Shown here piece after piece: positions 27,120 to 37,396 of a stretch of DNA of 64,000 nucleotides (position 1 is its first letter; each line of letters starts with the position of its first letter). The DNA lies in the NCBI RefSeq assembly GCF_001730285.1, contig NZ_MIJZ01000001.1:682001-746000 (forward strand), in the 5' to 3' direction. This DNA comes from Enterococcus ureasiticus. Lineage in GTDB: Bacteria > Bacillota > Bacilli > Lactobacillales > Enterococcaceae. A program made the translations under genes and the position numbers. Under the pieces are notes generated by a model. The model saw only the letters and a program-made list of their open reading frames with translations, had not been told where the DNA came from and made no database searches.

Positions 27120-27818
27120 GTGTTTAAAGCTGTTATTTTTGATTTAGATGGTGTGATTACCGACACTGCCGCCTTTCATTTTGTTGCATGGAAGAAATTA
27201 GGAGAAAAATTAGGAATTGAACTAACAGAATCTTTCAATGAAGAACTAAAAGGAGTCGATCGTATTGAATCTTTACGTAGAATTCTAGCCTTAAGAAATC
27301 AAGAACTTGATTTTTCCAATGAAGAAAAAGCAGTCCTAGCGACTGAAAAAAATGATTACTATGTGACTTTAATTCAACAAATCACACCGAATGATCTTCT
27401 TCCAGGTATCTCCGACTTATTAAAAGATTTAAAGAAAAATCATATTAAAGTTGGTTTAGCTTCTGCTAGTAAAAATGCCCCAATGATACTAAATCAGCTT
27501 GGATTAACCAATGCATTTGATACAATTGTTGATCCAGCAACATTGTCTAAAGGTAAACCTGATCCGGAAATTTTTGTTAAAGCGTGCGAACAATTACTAA
27601 TAACTCCTAGCGAAGCAATCGGTATAGAAGATGCCTACTCAGGTGTCCAAGCAATCAATGACGCTAATATGCTTTCAGTTGGGGTTGGAGATGCCGAAAC
27701 TCTGTCTGCAGCTGATTATGTATTTTCGACAACCGCTAATTTGACTTTTGAAGAATTGATGCACATATGGGAACTCAAAAACTATGCATCCAATAAAAAA
27801 AATTCCTTTACTCGCTAA
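27120..27818 (+). CDS. pgmB: Beta-phosphoglucomutase
   Basis: 232 residues of the HAD superfamily. FDLDGVITDTAAFHF at residues 7-21 holds the nucleophile and acid Asp residues. GLASASKNAP, KGKPDPEIF and GIEDAYSGVQAI are the later HAD motifs. The cap region contains GVDRIESLRRIL, typical of beta-phosphoglucomutase. The start is GTG at 27120, after AGGAG. It converts beta-glucose-1-phosphate from the GH65 enzymes to glucose-6-phosphate. It is divergent from the sugar operon and shares its operator type. Confidence 0.95.
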   Translation: MFKAVIFDLDGVITDTAAFHFVAWKKLGEKLGIELTESFNEELKGVDRIESLRRILALRNQELDFSNEEKAVLATEKNDYYVTLIQQITPNDLLPGISDLLKDLKKNHIKVGLASASKNAPMILNQLGLTNAFDTIVDPATLSKGKPDPEIFVKACEQLLITPSEAIGIEDAYSGVQAINDANMLSVGVGDAETLSAADYVFSTTANLTFEELMHIWELKNYASNKKNSFTR

Positions 27819-27918
27819 AGTGTACTTTTTTGCAAGCTTTTATCACCGCCAATACCATTCAAATAATCGTGAATAACTTATTTCTTCCATTCGAATGACT
27901 ATTTGGTCATAATAAAAT

Positions 27919-27955
27919 ACCCCATAACTCAGATATCGATCCAAGTTTATGGGGT
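27919..27955. terminator. Terminator between pgmB and licT
   Basis: ACCCCATAA (27919-27927) pairs with TTATGGGGT (27947-27955) between two convergent genes. Confidence 0.6.
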
Positions 27956-28080
27956 GCACTACAATTTTCTGTCTTCCATTTTATGTTTCTTGAGACTTAT
28001 ATTCAAAACTCATGCTTTAAAATCTAAAACAACATCTTTAGAAATAAACGACTCCACGTAACATTTTTAACTGCGTATGA

Positions 28081-28938
28081 TTATTTTTTACCATGGTCAA
28101 TCGACGAATGATTCATCAAGCGATTGATATGAACACCTAAATAGACAATTTCATTTTCAGGGATCTGTGTATGATAGGTTTGATCGATATAATTTTTTAC
28201 CTTCGTTGCAATATCCATTGCGCCAGGATATAGTGACCACATTTGACGATATAATTCGTCTTCTTTTTCCTGAAGCAGACCATCATTGAAAAAACGATCG
28301 ACAAAAAAGCGGACATGTGTGATAAAACGAGTGTAATGAACTGAATTCGTATCGATTTCCTGACGTAAGGAGTAACGTACCATATTGACAATCGTACCGA
28401 CTAATTTGGCTTTTTTCAGGCCATCTTGATCTTCATGACGATCTGATTGTGCATTGATCAAATGAAAAGCTATGTTTGATGCTTCTTCGTTTGGCAGTTC
28501 GATTTGATATTTCGTTTTCATTTGTTCGAGTACAACTTCACCAATATGAAATTCTTTCGGATAATAATTTTTAATTTCCCAATACAAACGATTTGAAACA
28601 TTCAAACCTTTTTCACTACGTTCCACAGCGAAATGCAAATGATCTGAAAGGGTTAAATAGATACTAGTATTCAATTGATAGGATAATTCTTCCTCAGCAA
28701 TTGCGACAATTTCTTTGGTGATTTCAAAATAGTGCATTGGAATTTCATCGACCAATTCAGCAAATTGAGAGGATTTCTGCGCTTCGATCGGCAAAAATAT
28801 TTTATCAACTAAAGAATCTGAAATAGCCTCACCAATTTTTTTACCGTAGCCAATACCTTTCCCTAACGCAATCATCTCTTGTCCCTCTTTTTCAACAAGT
28901 ACGACACTTGAATTCAATACTTTTTTTACCAAGATCAT
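28081..28938 (-). CDS. licT: LicT/BglG-family transcription antiterminator
   Basis: 285 residues. The RNA-binding CAT domain (MILVKKVLNSSVVLVE to about residue 55) is followed by two PRD domains. Their conserved histidines are in LSDHLHFAVERSE and NIAFHLINAQ, then VHYTRFITHVRFF and YLGVHINRL. The start at 28938 matches the family N-terminus and follows AGGAG; a longer reading frame to 29007 overlaps the upstream gene. It would be phosphorylated by the PTS and, in the presence of substrate, bind the RAT sequence before the PTS gene. It is 20 bases after the GH1 gene. Confidence 0.92.
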   Translation of the reverse strand: MILVKKVLNSSVVLVEKEGQEMIALGKGIGYGKKIGEAISDSLVDKIFLPIEAQKSSQFAELVDEIPMHYFEITKEIVAIAEEELSYQLNTSIYLTLSDHLHFAVERSEKGLNVSNRLYWEIKNYYPKEFHIGEVVLEQMKTKYQIELPNEEASNIAFHLINAQSDRHEDQDGLKKAKLVGTIVNMVRYSLRQEIDTNSVHYTRFITHVRFFVDRFFNDGLLQEKEDELYRQMWSLYPGAMDIATKVKNYIDQTYHTQIPENEIVYLGVHINRLMNHSSIDHGKK

Positions 28939-28958
28939 CACGATCCACTCCTTGTCTC

Positions 28959-30449
<1,491 letters not shown>

Positions 30450-30480
30450 TTAGGGACAAGCCCCTTACAGTTATTTTTAT

Positions 30481-32319
30481 TTATATAATTGGAGCAATTG
30501 ACAATATATCTGTCTGATTCGTCACCATTTCTGAATGGTGAGAAGCATTTACCTGATAGGCTTCTTTATTCGTTACAACACAAACAATTGTTGGGTCAAA
30601 CCCGGCATCCTTGATTTTAGCTAAATCAAAAGCAATCAACTTTTGCCCTTTGATCACTTTATCGCCAACTTTTACAAAAGCTTCGAATCCCTCGCCACCT
30701 AATTGCACGGTATTAAGACCTATATGAAAAAGAATCTCAGCCCCATTACTCATTTTTAAACCTAATGCATGCTTTGTTTCAAAAACCATGGTGATCTCTC
30801 CTGCTTCTGGCGCGACCAAAATAGTATCTTCCGGAATGATCGCAAGACCGTCACCGATCAACCCACTTGAAAAAACATCATCATTTACTTCAGTCAAAGA
30901 GATAACTTTACCAGCAACCGGACTGACCAATTGTTCTGTACCTGCCCCAGAAATAATTTCCATACCATCTGCTTCTTCTAAAGCCACCTCATCTTTGTAC
31001 ACAAATAAGACAGACAAAAATCCAGCAACAAATGAGATTCCTAACGTAACAAATGCCCAGATCAAGTTCATTGGATTGGCTTTATCTACAAACATTGTGA
31101 TACTTGCTAAACCAGGTCCAACCAACGCAAATGCTTTGATCGCCATGATTCCTGCAAAACTACCGCCAACTAAACTTGAAAACATTACACTATATAATAC
31201 TCGTTTATTTAGAATTGTCACACCATACAAAGCAGGTTCTGTAATCCCGAATAGAGCAGAAATCCCCGCCGATACTGCAATAGATCGTAATTTTTGATCC
31301 TTCGTCCTGATACTTACTGCAAAACATGCACCAGATTCAGCGATATTATGAGCAAGAGAAGCTGGTAAATAAAGTAATTCCGCTCCGATTTCACTCATAG
31401 AAGATACCGCATAAGGAATCATCGCTTTATGCATCCCTGTGACCACCATAAATGGCAGAATCGCTGCTAACACACCCGTCGCAACCCAACCAAAATGAGT
31501 ATATAACCAAATGATAACTGTTGAAAACACGGTTCCGACATTATAACCTAATGGACCTAAAATCAGTAACGCAACCGGCACTGTAATCAGTAAACTCATC
31601 ATTGGTACAAAGAAAATCCGAATCGGCTTCGGTGAATATTTGGTAAAAAGCTTCTCAACTTGTGCATAAAACAATACCGTTAAAATTGCTGGAAAAACTT
31701 GTGATGCATAAGCAATATTCGTCACACCAAAACCAAGAAAGTTCGTCCCTTCTGCCAACATAGTCGTTAAATCTGGCAGAATCAAAGCACCCACTGCCGA
31801 TACTGCAACTAGTTGATTTACTTTTAATTTATTTGCTGTTGTCATTGCAACTAAGATCGGAAGAAAATATAATGGCGCTCCACCAATCAAATTAAGAATT
31901 TGGTATGTTTGGCTTTGATCGCTTATCACCCCAGTTACAGAAGCGAGTAATAATAATGATTTTAAAACGCCTCCGCCAGCAATCGCTGGAATGAGCGGCT
32001 GAAAAATAGAAATAACAAAATCTAGTAGCACTGCTCCCCATTTTTGTTTTTCTTTAGGACCATCATCTTGAGGTAATTCACCTAAGAGAGCCTTCATTTC
32101 ATCGTAAACTTCTACCACATCATTTCCAATAATCACTTGACATTGAACATTTTGACGCACCCCGATCACACCGTCTACTTCTTCAAGTTTTTCGGTTTCT
32201 ACCAAATCATTATTTTTTAACGTAAAACGCAAGCGCGTCGAGCAGTGTTCAAGATGTGAGACATTTTCTTTTCCGCCGATCAAAGTTAGAATCGACGCAG
32301 CAGTTTCTTTGTAGTTCAT
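30481..32319 (-). CDS. Beta-glucoside PTS transporter, EIIBCA
   Basis: 612 residues. The EIIB domain has the phospho-Cys in LEHCSTRLRF (about residue 26). The EIIC membrane domain (about 100-450) is followed by EIIA, with the phospho-His in ILFHIGLNTVQLGG. This order is that of BglF/BglP permeases for aryl-beta-glucosides, salicin or cellobiose. The start at 32319 (MNYKETAASIL) follows GGGGAAA; an upstream ATG at 32403 adds 28 Cys-rich residues without homology. It is the first gene of the PTS-GH1-licT operon. Confidence 0.94.
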   Translation of the reverse strand: MNYKETAASILTLIGGKENVSHLEHCSTRLRFTLKNNDLVETEKLEEVDGVIGVRQNVQCQVIIGNDVVEVYDEMKALLGELPQDDGPKEKQKWGAVLLDFVISIFQPLIPAIAGGGVLKSLLLLASVTGVISDQSQTYQILNLIGGAPLYFLPILVAMTTANKLKVNQLVAVSAVGALILPDLTTMLAEGTNFLGFGVTNIAYASQVFPAILTVLFYAQVEKLFTKYSPKPIRIFFVPMMSLLITVPVALLILGPLGYNVGTVFSTVIIWLYTHFGWVATGVLAAILPFMVVTGMHKAMIPYAVSSMSEIGAELLYLPASLAHNIAESGACFAVSIRTKDQKLRSIAVSAGISALFGITEPALYGVTILNKRVLYSVMFSSLVGGSFAGIMAIKAFALVGPGLASITMFVDKANPMNLIWAFVTLGISFVAGFLSVLFVYKDEVALEEADGMEIISGAGTEQLVSPVAGKVISLTEVNDDVFSSGLIGDGLAIIPEDTILVAPEAGEITMVFETKHALGLKMSNGAEILFHIGLNTVQLGGEGFEAFVKVGDKVIKGQKLIAFDLAKIKDAGFDPTIVCVVTNKEAYQVNASHHSEMVTNQTDILSIAPII

Positions 32320-32438
32320 CGCTATTTCCCCTTTATAATTAGTTACGCAGAATTGGCCACATCCTACGCAAAAAAACAGACAGAAACTAAATAAAACATT
32401 CATCAGAGTAAAACTCCTTCTGTTGAAAAATGCTTTAT

Positions 32439-32465
32439 TTAGGTCCTGCCTGCATTACCAGTCAC
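32439..32465 (-). promoter_or_regulatory. RAT ribonucleic antiterminator (LicT target)
   Basis: On the minus strand GTGACTGGTAATGCAGGCAG followed by GACCTAA closely follows the BglG/LicT RAT consensus (TTACTG...GCAGGCAAAACCTAA). The overlapping terminator is weak: AATGC could pair with GCATT before a T run at about 32430. Confidence 0.8.
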
Positions 32466-32487
32466 ATGCCTGTTATTGATTGACTTT

Positions 32488-32519
32488 ATAGTAGCATAGA
32501 AATTTTGGAAACGCAACCA
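32488..32519 (-). promoter_or_regulatory. PTS operon promoter with cre-like site
   Basis: On the minus strand TTGCGT (32516-32511), 17 bases, TACTAT (32493-32488). TGGAAACGCAACCA (32506-32519, plus strand) covers the -35 box and fits 12 of 14 cre positions, consistent with CcpA repression. Confidence 0.7.
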
Positions 32520-32557
32520 TGAAAATAAAATAGTAATAATGTGACCTTATATAAAAA

Positions 32558-32595
32558 CAAACAGTAAATCAGAATATCGTCTAATTTACTGTTTG
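32558..32595 (-). terminator. Terminator of the DoxX gene
   Basis: CAAACAGTAAAT (32558-32569) pairs exactly with ATTTACTGTTTG (32584-32595). TTTTTA follows on the minus strand. Confidence 0.85.
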
Positions 32596-32636
32596 CTTTG
32601 TGTTATTATTTTAATTAATATTCAATCTATTTTAAA

Positions 32637-33020
32637 TTAAGCTGGTGGAATGAATTGAACAATTTTTTTGTTGAAATGTGAGTAACCACAAGCAATTGAC
32701 ACAACAATTAGTAGTAACTCTAATTCATATCCATTAACAAAACCACTGCCTGATTTTAACATAAAAATAGCTGAGCCAAGAATAGCGATAAATCCTAGTG
32801 AAACTAATGGTACTAATAGACCGATAATCATAAAAATACCACCGCCTACTTCTATCAGAGCAATAATTATAGGCATAAAAGATGGTAGACCCAAGCTAAC
32901 AAAGAAGTCAGTTGTTCCTTTCAGATCTGAAAACTTTGCTATACCGTGCATTGCCATCGTAATACCTAATGCTATTCTTATTAATAACATGCTCGTGCTT
33001 GTTGCGCTTTTTAACTGCAT
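32637..33020 (-). CDS. DoxX-family membrane protein
   Basis: 127 residues with four hydrophobic helices. LLIRIALGITMAMHGIAKFSDL and IALIEVGGGIFMIIGLLVP are the DoxX family pattern. The start at 33020 follows GGAGGG; the ATG at 33065 is not preceded by a site. It is a single-gene unit between terminators. An operator-like inverted repeat lies in its promoter region. DoxX proteins often respond to thiol or quinone stress through HxlR-type regulators; none is encoded next to it. Confidence 0.85.
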   Translation of the reverse strand: MQLKSATSTSMLLIRIALGITMAMHGIAKFSDLKGTTDFFVSLGLPSFMPIIIALIEVGGGIFMIIGLLVPLVSLGFIAILGSAIFMLKSGSGFVNGYELELLLIVVSIACGYSHFNKKIVQFIPPA

Positions 33021-33067
33021 TAATTTTGTACCCTCCTTTAGTTGATGGTTAATTCTATCATACAAAA

Positions 33068-33090
33068 AACTTGCTTACAATAAGTAAGTT
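33068..33090 (-). promoter_or_regulatory. Operator-like inverted repeat before the DoxX gene
   Basis: The arms of this 23-bp sequence, AACTTGCTTAC and ATAAGTAAGTT, are complementary at nine of 11 positions. It lies just upstream of a TATGAT -10-like box, in a position suitable for a repressor such as an HxlR or MarR protein. Confidence 0.5.
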
Positions 33091-33111
33091 TAAAAAACTT
33101 CACTTTTCCAA

Positions 33112-33142
33112 ATAAAAAAACACCTAGCTGCATCGCTAAGTG
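33112..33142 (-). terminator. Terminator of the metallophosphoesterase gene
   Basis: CACCTAGC (33121-33128) pairs with GCTAAGTG (33135-33142, one G-T pair). A run of T follows on the minus strand. Confidence 0.75.
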
Positions 33143-33168
33143 CTTAATACTAGTATTTATCTTATTCT

Positions 33169-34866
33169 CTAATCCTCATGATTTAGTAAACTTGTGAGTT
33201 CAAACCCAGTATTCATTTTAGAATAAATTGAGCAAACAACAAATAACTCTTTTCTTGCAAATGTTACCATTTTATATCGTCCTAAAGATGCCGGTATATG
33301 ATAATGACCATGAATAGCGCCAATTATGTTATATGTTTCAAATAATTTTTCGATTTTAGGTTCTGAACAAACATAAGCTCTTTTATACGCGTTGCTCGCG
33401 GGTGAAAGCATACTCAGTTCATTAAACAACGGCGCATGTGAAACAATTACTGTGGGCATGGTAAAATCGTTATTTAATAGATATTCCAATGCATTGAGAA
33501 TAAACTTTTGTTGTACTTTTTTTCGTTTCACAAGTGCAACTGGGACGGTCAGTCCGATATAACGAATACCATCATGGATAATACTACTATTATTTAACAC
33601 ATTCATTTTAGGAAATCGTTTTTCGAGTTCAGCTTTTACACATTCATAAAAGATATGATTTCCTGTAGGCAGCTTGTTCCAAGAATCATCTGGATTTCTC
33701 ATAAGTTCTTGAAACCACTTATCTTTAAAAAATGGCTGCCACTTTTCCCATTCCTTGTTTCCTTTGACATCGCTCTTTGGCAATACATTAGCTAATTCAT
33801 GATTTCCTATAACATAGACCCCTTCAATATTTTCATCTACTATAGGAGAGTCTGCCAAATCTCCGACTATGATATTGAAATTTTTATTCATAAATGGAAG
33901 TTTTCCATTTGACACATGAACGTCAGAAACAACATTTACTAAATTTGTATTTTCTGTTGGAAGAACATTTTCAAAATATTGTTCCAATTCTCTAGGATCA
34001 ACACTATGAGCAACGTAATTTTTCCTAACCTCAGATAGTTCTTGACCAAACTCTGATCTTAAAAGTAATTTATTAGTTGCAGGTATTGATTGCTTCCCAA
34101 TAACAATTGAATGTTCTATTGATTGTTTTACGCCCTGAGGTAATAGCTCTAACGCTGGCTTAATATCTGATTCAAACGTTAAATGTCTATCCGAAATAGA
34201 ACTATCTTGTAAAACCGATTCTAGTAGTCGTATGCTTTTTCCATCCGTCATTATCGGTAGAGTCTGTGTTAGCTGAACAACAAAATTAAGATATTCTGAA
34301 ACATAGCCGGATATTCCTGTTTTCATATTCTCACTATATAAAAACTTCCCAGCAAGATTAGCTGAAAGCGCGCCAGTTTCATCATGCTGCAATAAGCGTC
34401 CCAAAACTTGAATCTCAAGTAGAGGATCTTCGAATATGGCATTATATGCTTGAACAATTTTAGAAGAATTCTTGTTTACTCGTTTGTTTGTCACTTGAAA
34501 AATACTTAGCTGAAGATAAGTTTCTAGATTAGCTTGATGTGATTGGATATATTGACGAACTTCTTTTGGTTGTAACAAATATTGAATTGCTGCGCGTTGG
34601 ATATAATTTCTAGCCGTATCATATGGGATTGCTGAATAGATAAGGTCACCTCTAGAGGATATATCCAGCGAGTTTTCTTTCATATTGTAGGTTAATTGGA
34701 AATAATCATTTTTGAATATTGTTTTATTGACTGGTCTTCGTTTGTTTTCTGGGTACAAATCAAAGCGAGTCGTAAGTTCTGAAGGTAATATCCCCTCAGT
34801 TTTGGAAGGTAAAACTGGCTTTGGCTCCTCGATAGATAGAAAATTTTTATGTTTTTTTGATTTCAT
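33169..34866 (-). CDS. Metallophosphoesterase with uncharacterised N-terminal half
   Basis: 565 residues. The C-terminal part (about 310-565) has the calcineurin-like metal-binding motifs in order: SDVHVSNG, IIVGDLADS, YVIGNHELAN, VIVSHAPLF and IGAIHGHYH. The N-terminal 300 residues are mostly helical and match no family I know. They contain no membrane segment or signal peptide, so the protein is cytosolic. It is a monocistronic gene. The substrate (nucleic acid, cyclic nucleotide or phosphoprotein) cannot be deduced. Confidence 0.8.
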   Translation of the reverse strand: MKSKKHKNFLSIEEPKPVLPSKTEGILPSELTTRFDLYPENKRRPVNKTIFKNDYFQLTYNMKENSLDISSRGDLIYSAIPYDTARNYIQRAAIQYLLQPKEVRQYIQSHQANLETYLQLSIFQVTNKRVNKNSSKIVQAYNAIFEDPLLEIQVLGRLLQHDETGALSANLAGKFLYSENMKTGISGYVSEYLNFVVQLTQTLPIMTDGKSIRLLESVLQDSSISDRHLTFESDIKPALELLPQGVKQSIEHSIVIGKQSIPATNKLLLRSEFGQELSEVRKNYVAHSVDPRELEQYFENVLPTENTNLVNVVSDVHVSNGKLPFMNKNFNIIVGDLADSPIVDENIEGVYVIGNHELANVLPKSDVKGNKEWEKWQPFFKDKWFQELMRNPDDSWNKLPTGNHIFYECVKAELEKRFPKMNVLNNSSIIHDGIRYIGLTVPVALVKRKKVQQKFILNALEYLLNNDFTMPTVIVSHAPLFNELSMLSPASNAYKRAYVCSEPKIEKLFETYNIIGAIHGHYHIPASLGRYKMVTFARKELFVVCSIYSKMNTGFELTSLLNHED

Positions 34867-34936
34867 GATGGGATCACCTACTTCATTAATTCTACTGTTC
34901 TTTTCCTATTTTTTTCATAGTCATTCCTCAACTCTG

Positions 34937-35893
34937 TCAGTTATTCAAAAAATTGATTGTTTCTTTTACGATTGTTTCCATTTGCGTGTGGTGTAAATAA
35001 TGGGCGCCAGGTAATTGAATCAATTTTCCTTTGTCTAAACCTTTCACTTGATCTTGATGCATCTCAAGCCAATTTTTTTGATTCATATCATTATCTGCAA
35101 CAAATAATAAAACCGGCATATTTTTTGGATAGGTTAAGCCACGAGAATCAGGGAAGCTATTGCTTAATTCTTGAAGTTCATCTTTCATCGCTGGACTACT
35201 CATGTTCTTCATTGTCAATAACTTAATCTGTTCAAAGTCAGGATTATTTTGACTCACTCCCAGCCCCACTTCTGGATTAACTTTGATTAACGCTCGAAAA
35301 ACACCTGCTGTTTTTAAGAAGTCGAAGACTGACATATCAATACCAGGCCAAGGTTGTTCTGGTGTGCTGGAATCAATTCCCACAAAACCTTCCATTTCAT
35401 TTGGGTAAACTTGGGCGTAATTCACCGCATAAAGACCTGCAATCGAGTGTCCCATCAATGTGTATTTAGAAATGTTCAGTTCTTTGGCCACTTCGTGGAT
35501 TTCTTCCACAATATTTTCAACGCTACGACGTCGATTTGTTTGGCTACTTAAGCCATAGCCAAATGGCTCAATCGTAACCACACGATACTCTTTCTTCAAC
35601 TCATCGATCATCGGTTTAAAATCTAAATAAGGACTGGCTGTTCCTTGCCCAGGTAAAAGTAAAATCGTTTTCTGTCCTTTACCTTCATCGACAACATTCA
35701 TCTCACCATCAAAGACTCTTAATTTCTCACCATAAGACTCAATTCGTTTTGCTTCACTTTTCAAACTTATCTGGTGAATTGTAAAGGTAATCACTAAGGA
35801 CACAATTAGGATGGTGATTATACCTATGATTACTTTGCCGAGTCCTTTTAATAGTCTGATGCCTAGTGATTTAGTTTTCAGTTGTTTGGTCAT
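34937..35893 (-). CDS. Membrane-anchored alpha/beta hydrolase
   Basis: 318 residues. One N-terminal membrane helix (about 14-38) is followed by an alpha/beta hydrolase fold facing outward. The oxyanion motif is LLPGQGTASPYLDF, the nucleophile Ser is in LMGHSIAGLYAV, the acid is in LFVADNDMNQ and the His in LPGAHYLHH. Its start overlaps the TetR gene by 23 bases, so the regulator probably controls it. The substrate is unknown; the closest pattern is proline iminopeptidase-like esterases. Confidence 0.87.
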   Translation of the reverse strand: MTKQLKTKSLGIRLLKGLGKVIIGIITILIVSLVITFTIHQISLKSEAKRIESYGEKLRVFDGEMNVVDEGKGQKTILLLPGQGTASPYLDFKPMIDELKKEYRVVTIEPFGYGLSSQTNRRRSVENIVEEIHEVAKELNISKYTLMGHSIAGLYAVNYAQVYPNEMEGFVGIDSSTPEQPWPGIDMSVFDFLKTAGVFRALIKVNPEVGLGVSQNNPDFEQIKLLTMKNMSSPAMKDELQELSNSFPDSRGLTYPKNMPVLLFVADNDMNQKNWLEMHQDQVKGLDKGKLIQLPGAHYLHHTQMETIVKETINFLNN

Positions 35894-36539
35894 TTAGTTC
35901 TGCCGCCTTTATCATAATTTGTTGGTCAAGTTGCTCTAAAAATACATCACTGATAATTGGCATTCCACTATTTTCAAGCATTGTTTTGGCAGACATTAAT
36001 TTTTCAAAAAAGGTCTCTACTGTATTTGGAAACAAGGCTTGAATAAACCATGTACTTAAAATCAAGATCGCTAATTCAGCCATTTGTTTCGGTTGATCAA
36101 CTGTGGCTGATCCATCGCTGTTTCCTTCGATCAAACAGGTTTCTACTAATGGTGCCATAATTTCATTCGTCGTTCGAATATACATTGAAAAGAATTTAGG
36201 ATTATCTAATAACGTAAAACTAAGGCTTCGCGATTGACTGGCCTCACTATTGAACATTCCTTCAAATAACAAAGCTTGAATTTTCTCTAATCCATTTAAT
36301 TTATCTTTTTCCATAATTGCTGTTAAGGCAGTTTCATTGGGAATAAATCGTCTGACGACGGCATCTATGATCTCATCTTTAGATGCATAGTGGTGATAAA
36401 CGGCACCTTTAGTTAAACCGTCTAAACCTTTGACGATATCGGAAATAGATGTTTTTTCATAGCCTTTTTCTATGAACAATTCTGTTGAAACATCTAGAAT
36501 TAATGATTTAGCTTCCTCTGCTGTATATTTTTTAGGCAT
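35871..36539 (-). CDS. TetR-family regulator
   Basis: 222 residues. The N-terminal TetR helix-turn-helix includes FIEKGYEKTSISDIVKGL and GAVYHHYASKDEIIDAVV. The ligand domain is not assignable. It heads a two-gene operon with the membrane-anchored hydrolase. Its promoter overlaps the inverted repeat GTATG-N7-CATAC, suggesting autorepression. Confidence 0.92.
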   Translation of the reverse strand: MPKKYTAEEAKSLILDVSTELFIEKGYEKTSISDIVKGLDGLTKGAVYHHYASKDEIIDAVVRRFIPNETALTAIMEKDKLNGLEKIQALLFEGMFNSEASQSRSLSFTLLDNPKFFSMYIRTTNEIMAPLVETCLIEGNSDGSATVDQPKQMAELAILILSTWFIQALFPNTVETFFEKLMSAKTMLENSGMPIISDVFLEQLDQQIMIKAAELNDQTTEN

Positions 36540-36572
36540 CTAATCTCTCCTCTTTTCAAAAACATTCAATCG

Positions 36573-36610
36573 GTATGTTTTTATCATACGCTTTTTTTGA
36601 GGAATGTCAA
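36573..36610 (-). promoter_or_regulatory. tetR promoter and operator
   Basis: On the minus strand TTGACA (36610-36605), 16 bases, TATGAT (36588-36583). The inverted repeat GTATG (36573-36577) / CATAC (36585-36589) overlaps the -10 box. Confidence 0.72.
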
Positions 36611-36744
36611 ATTATGTGTAATTATATACTCCGATTTTATTGAGTTTTATATCACATACAAATTCACCTTGTCGTCAAAAATAAATTAACTTACTACAAT
36701 AATGTAAATATTTAGCATTTTATTAACTCAATCACTTAAAACAT

Positions 36745-36792
36745 AAAATAGAAGACCGAAAATCGTAAAGAGGATTTTCGGTCTTCTATTTT
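36745..36792. terminator. Strong terminator hairpin downstream of the DUF2000 locus
   Basis: A 20-bp perfect stem, 36745-36764 with 36773-36792, centred on AGACCGAAAATC, is flanked by A and T runs. It closes the leftward DUF2000 transcript; the tetR promoter on the other side also points left. Confidence 0.8.
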
Positions 36793-36989
36793 TAAAATTA
36801 TTGGAAGAATCATTCTCATTTGTCGGTTTATTTATATACTATACTTTTTCGACATAATAAGAGATTCAAGAATATTATATTTGTGCCACTCCTCCAGTTT
36901 TCTCATCAATTAAAGATAACTTCGAATTCTTCAACTATGCGATCAGCATTCTCGAAATCCAAGGAATACTATAAGCATTGTGTTCTAAC

Positions 36990-37396
36990 TCAACTCAATA
37001 AGCTAAATTTTTTGCTTAACATTCTGATTTGTTCATCTTCTCCATACAATGCAACAACGACTGGCTCTAAGTCCTTCAATTCATTAGTAGAGATTTCCAT
37101 TTTATAGTCAGAAAATTGATTATTTAAACGTTGTCCTTTACTTGTAAATACGACAGATTCAATATCGTCTATCTCATTCACAGTTTCAGTAAGTGTCAAC
37201 AGTGCTGTTGGATTAGATTTTAAAATAACTAAGCTTTTTTTATAGCTGCATGCTTGTTACCATTTAAATCAATTATTTTTTCTGAATCAATCATATCTTC
37301 AGTAGCATTTGCTAAAGCGGCTGATACAATAGCAATCACATTTGCTTGTTCTCCGAAAGGAAGATTTTTATTAATTATTATTGCTGTTCGCTTCAT
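36990..37396 (-). pseudogene. DUF2000 family protein, frameshifted
   Basis: The reading frame starts at ATG 37396 (MKRTAIIINKNLPFGEQANV, preceded by AAGGAG). It continues to HAAIKK and stops after a run of seven A residues (minus strand, 37241-37235). Shifting by one base there restores an uninterrupted frame to 36990, with SLVILKSNPTALL, FTSKGQRLNNQF and ELEPVVVALYGEDEQIR. Together these give the usual DUF2000 length (about 135 residues). One missing A explains the break, so this is a recent mutation, a phase-variable tract or a sequencing error. It overlaps the upstream gene by four bases. Confidence 0.82.

Noticed and set aside
30788-31297. 169-codon plus-strand frame
   Set aside because: Exactly opposite the EIIC domain of the PTS gene; typical antisense frame of a membrane protein.
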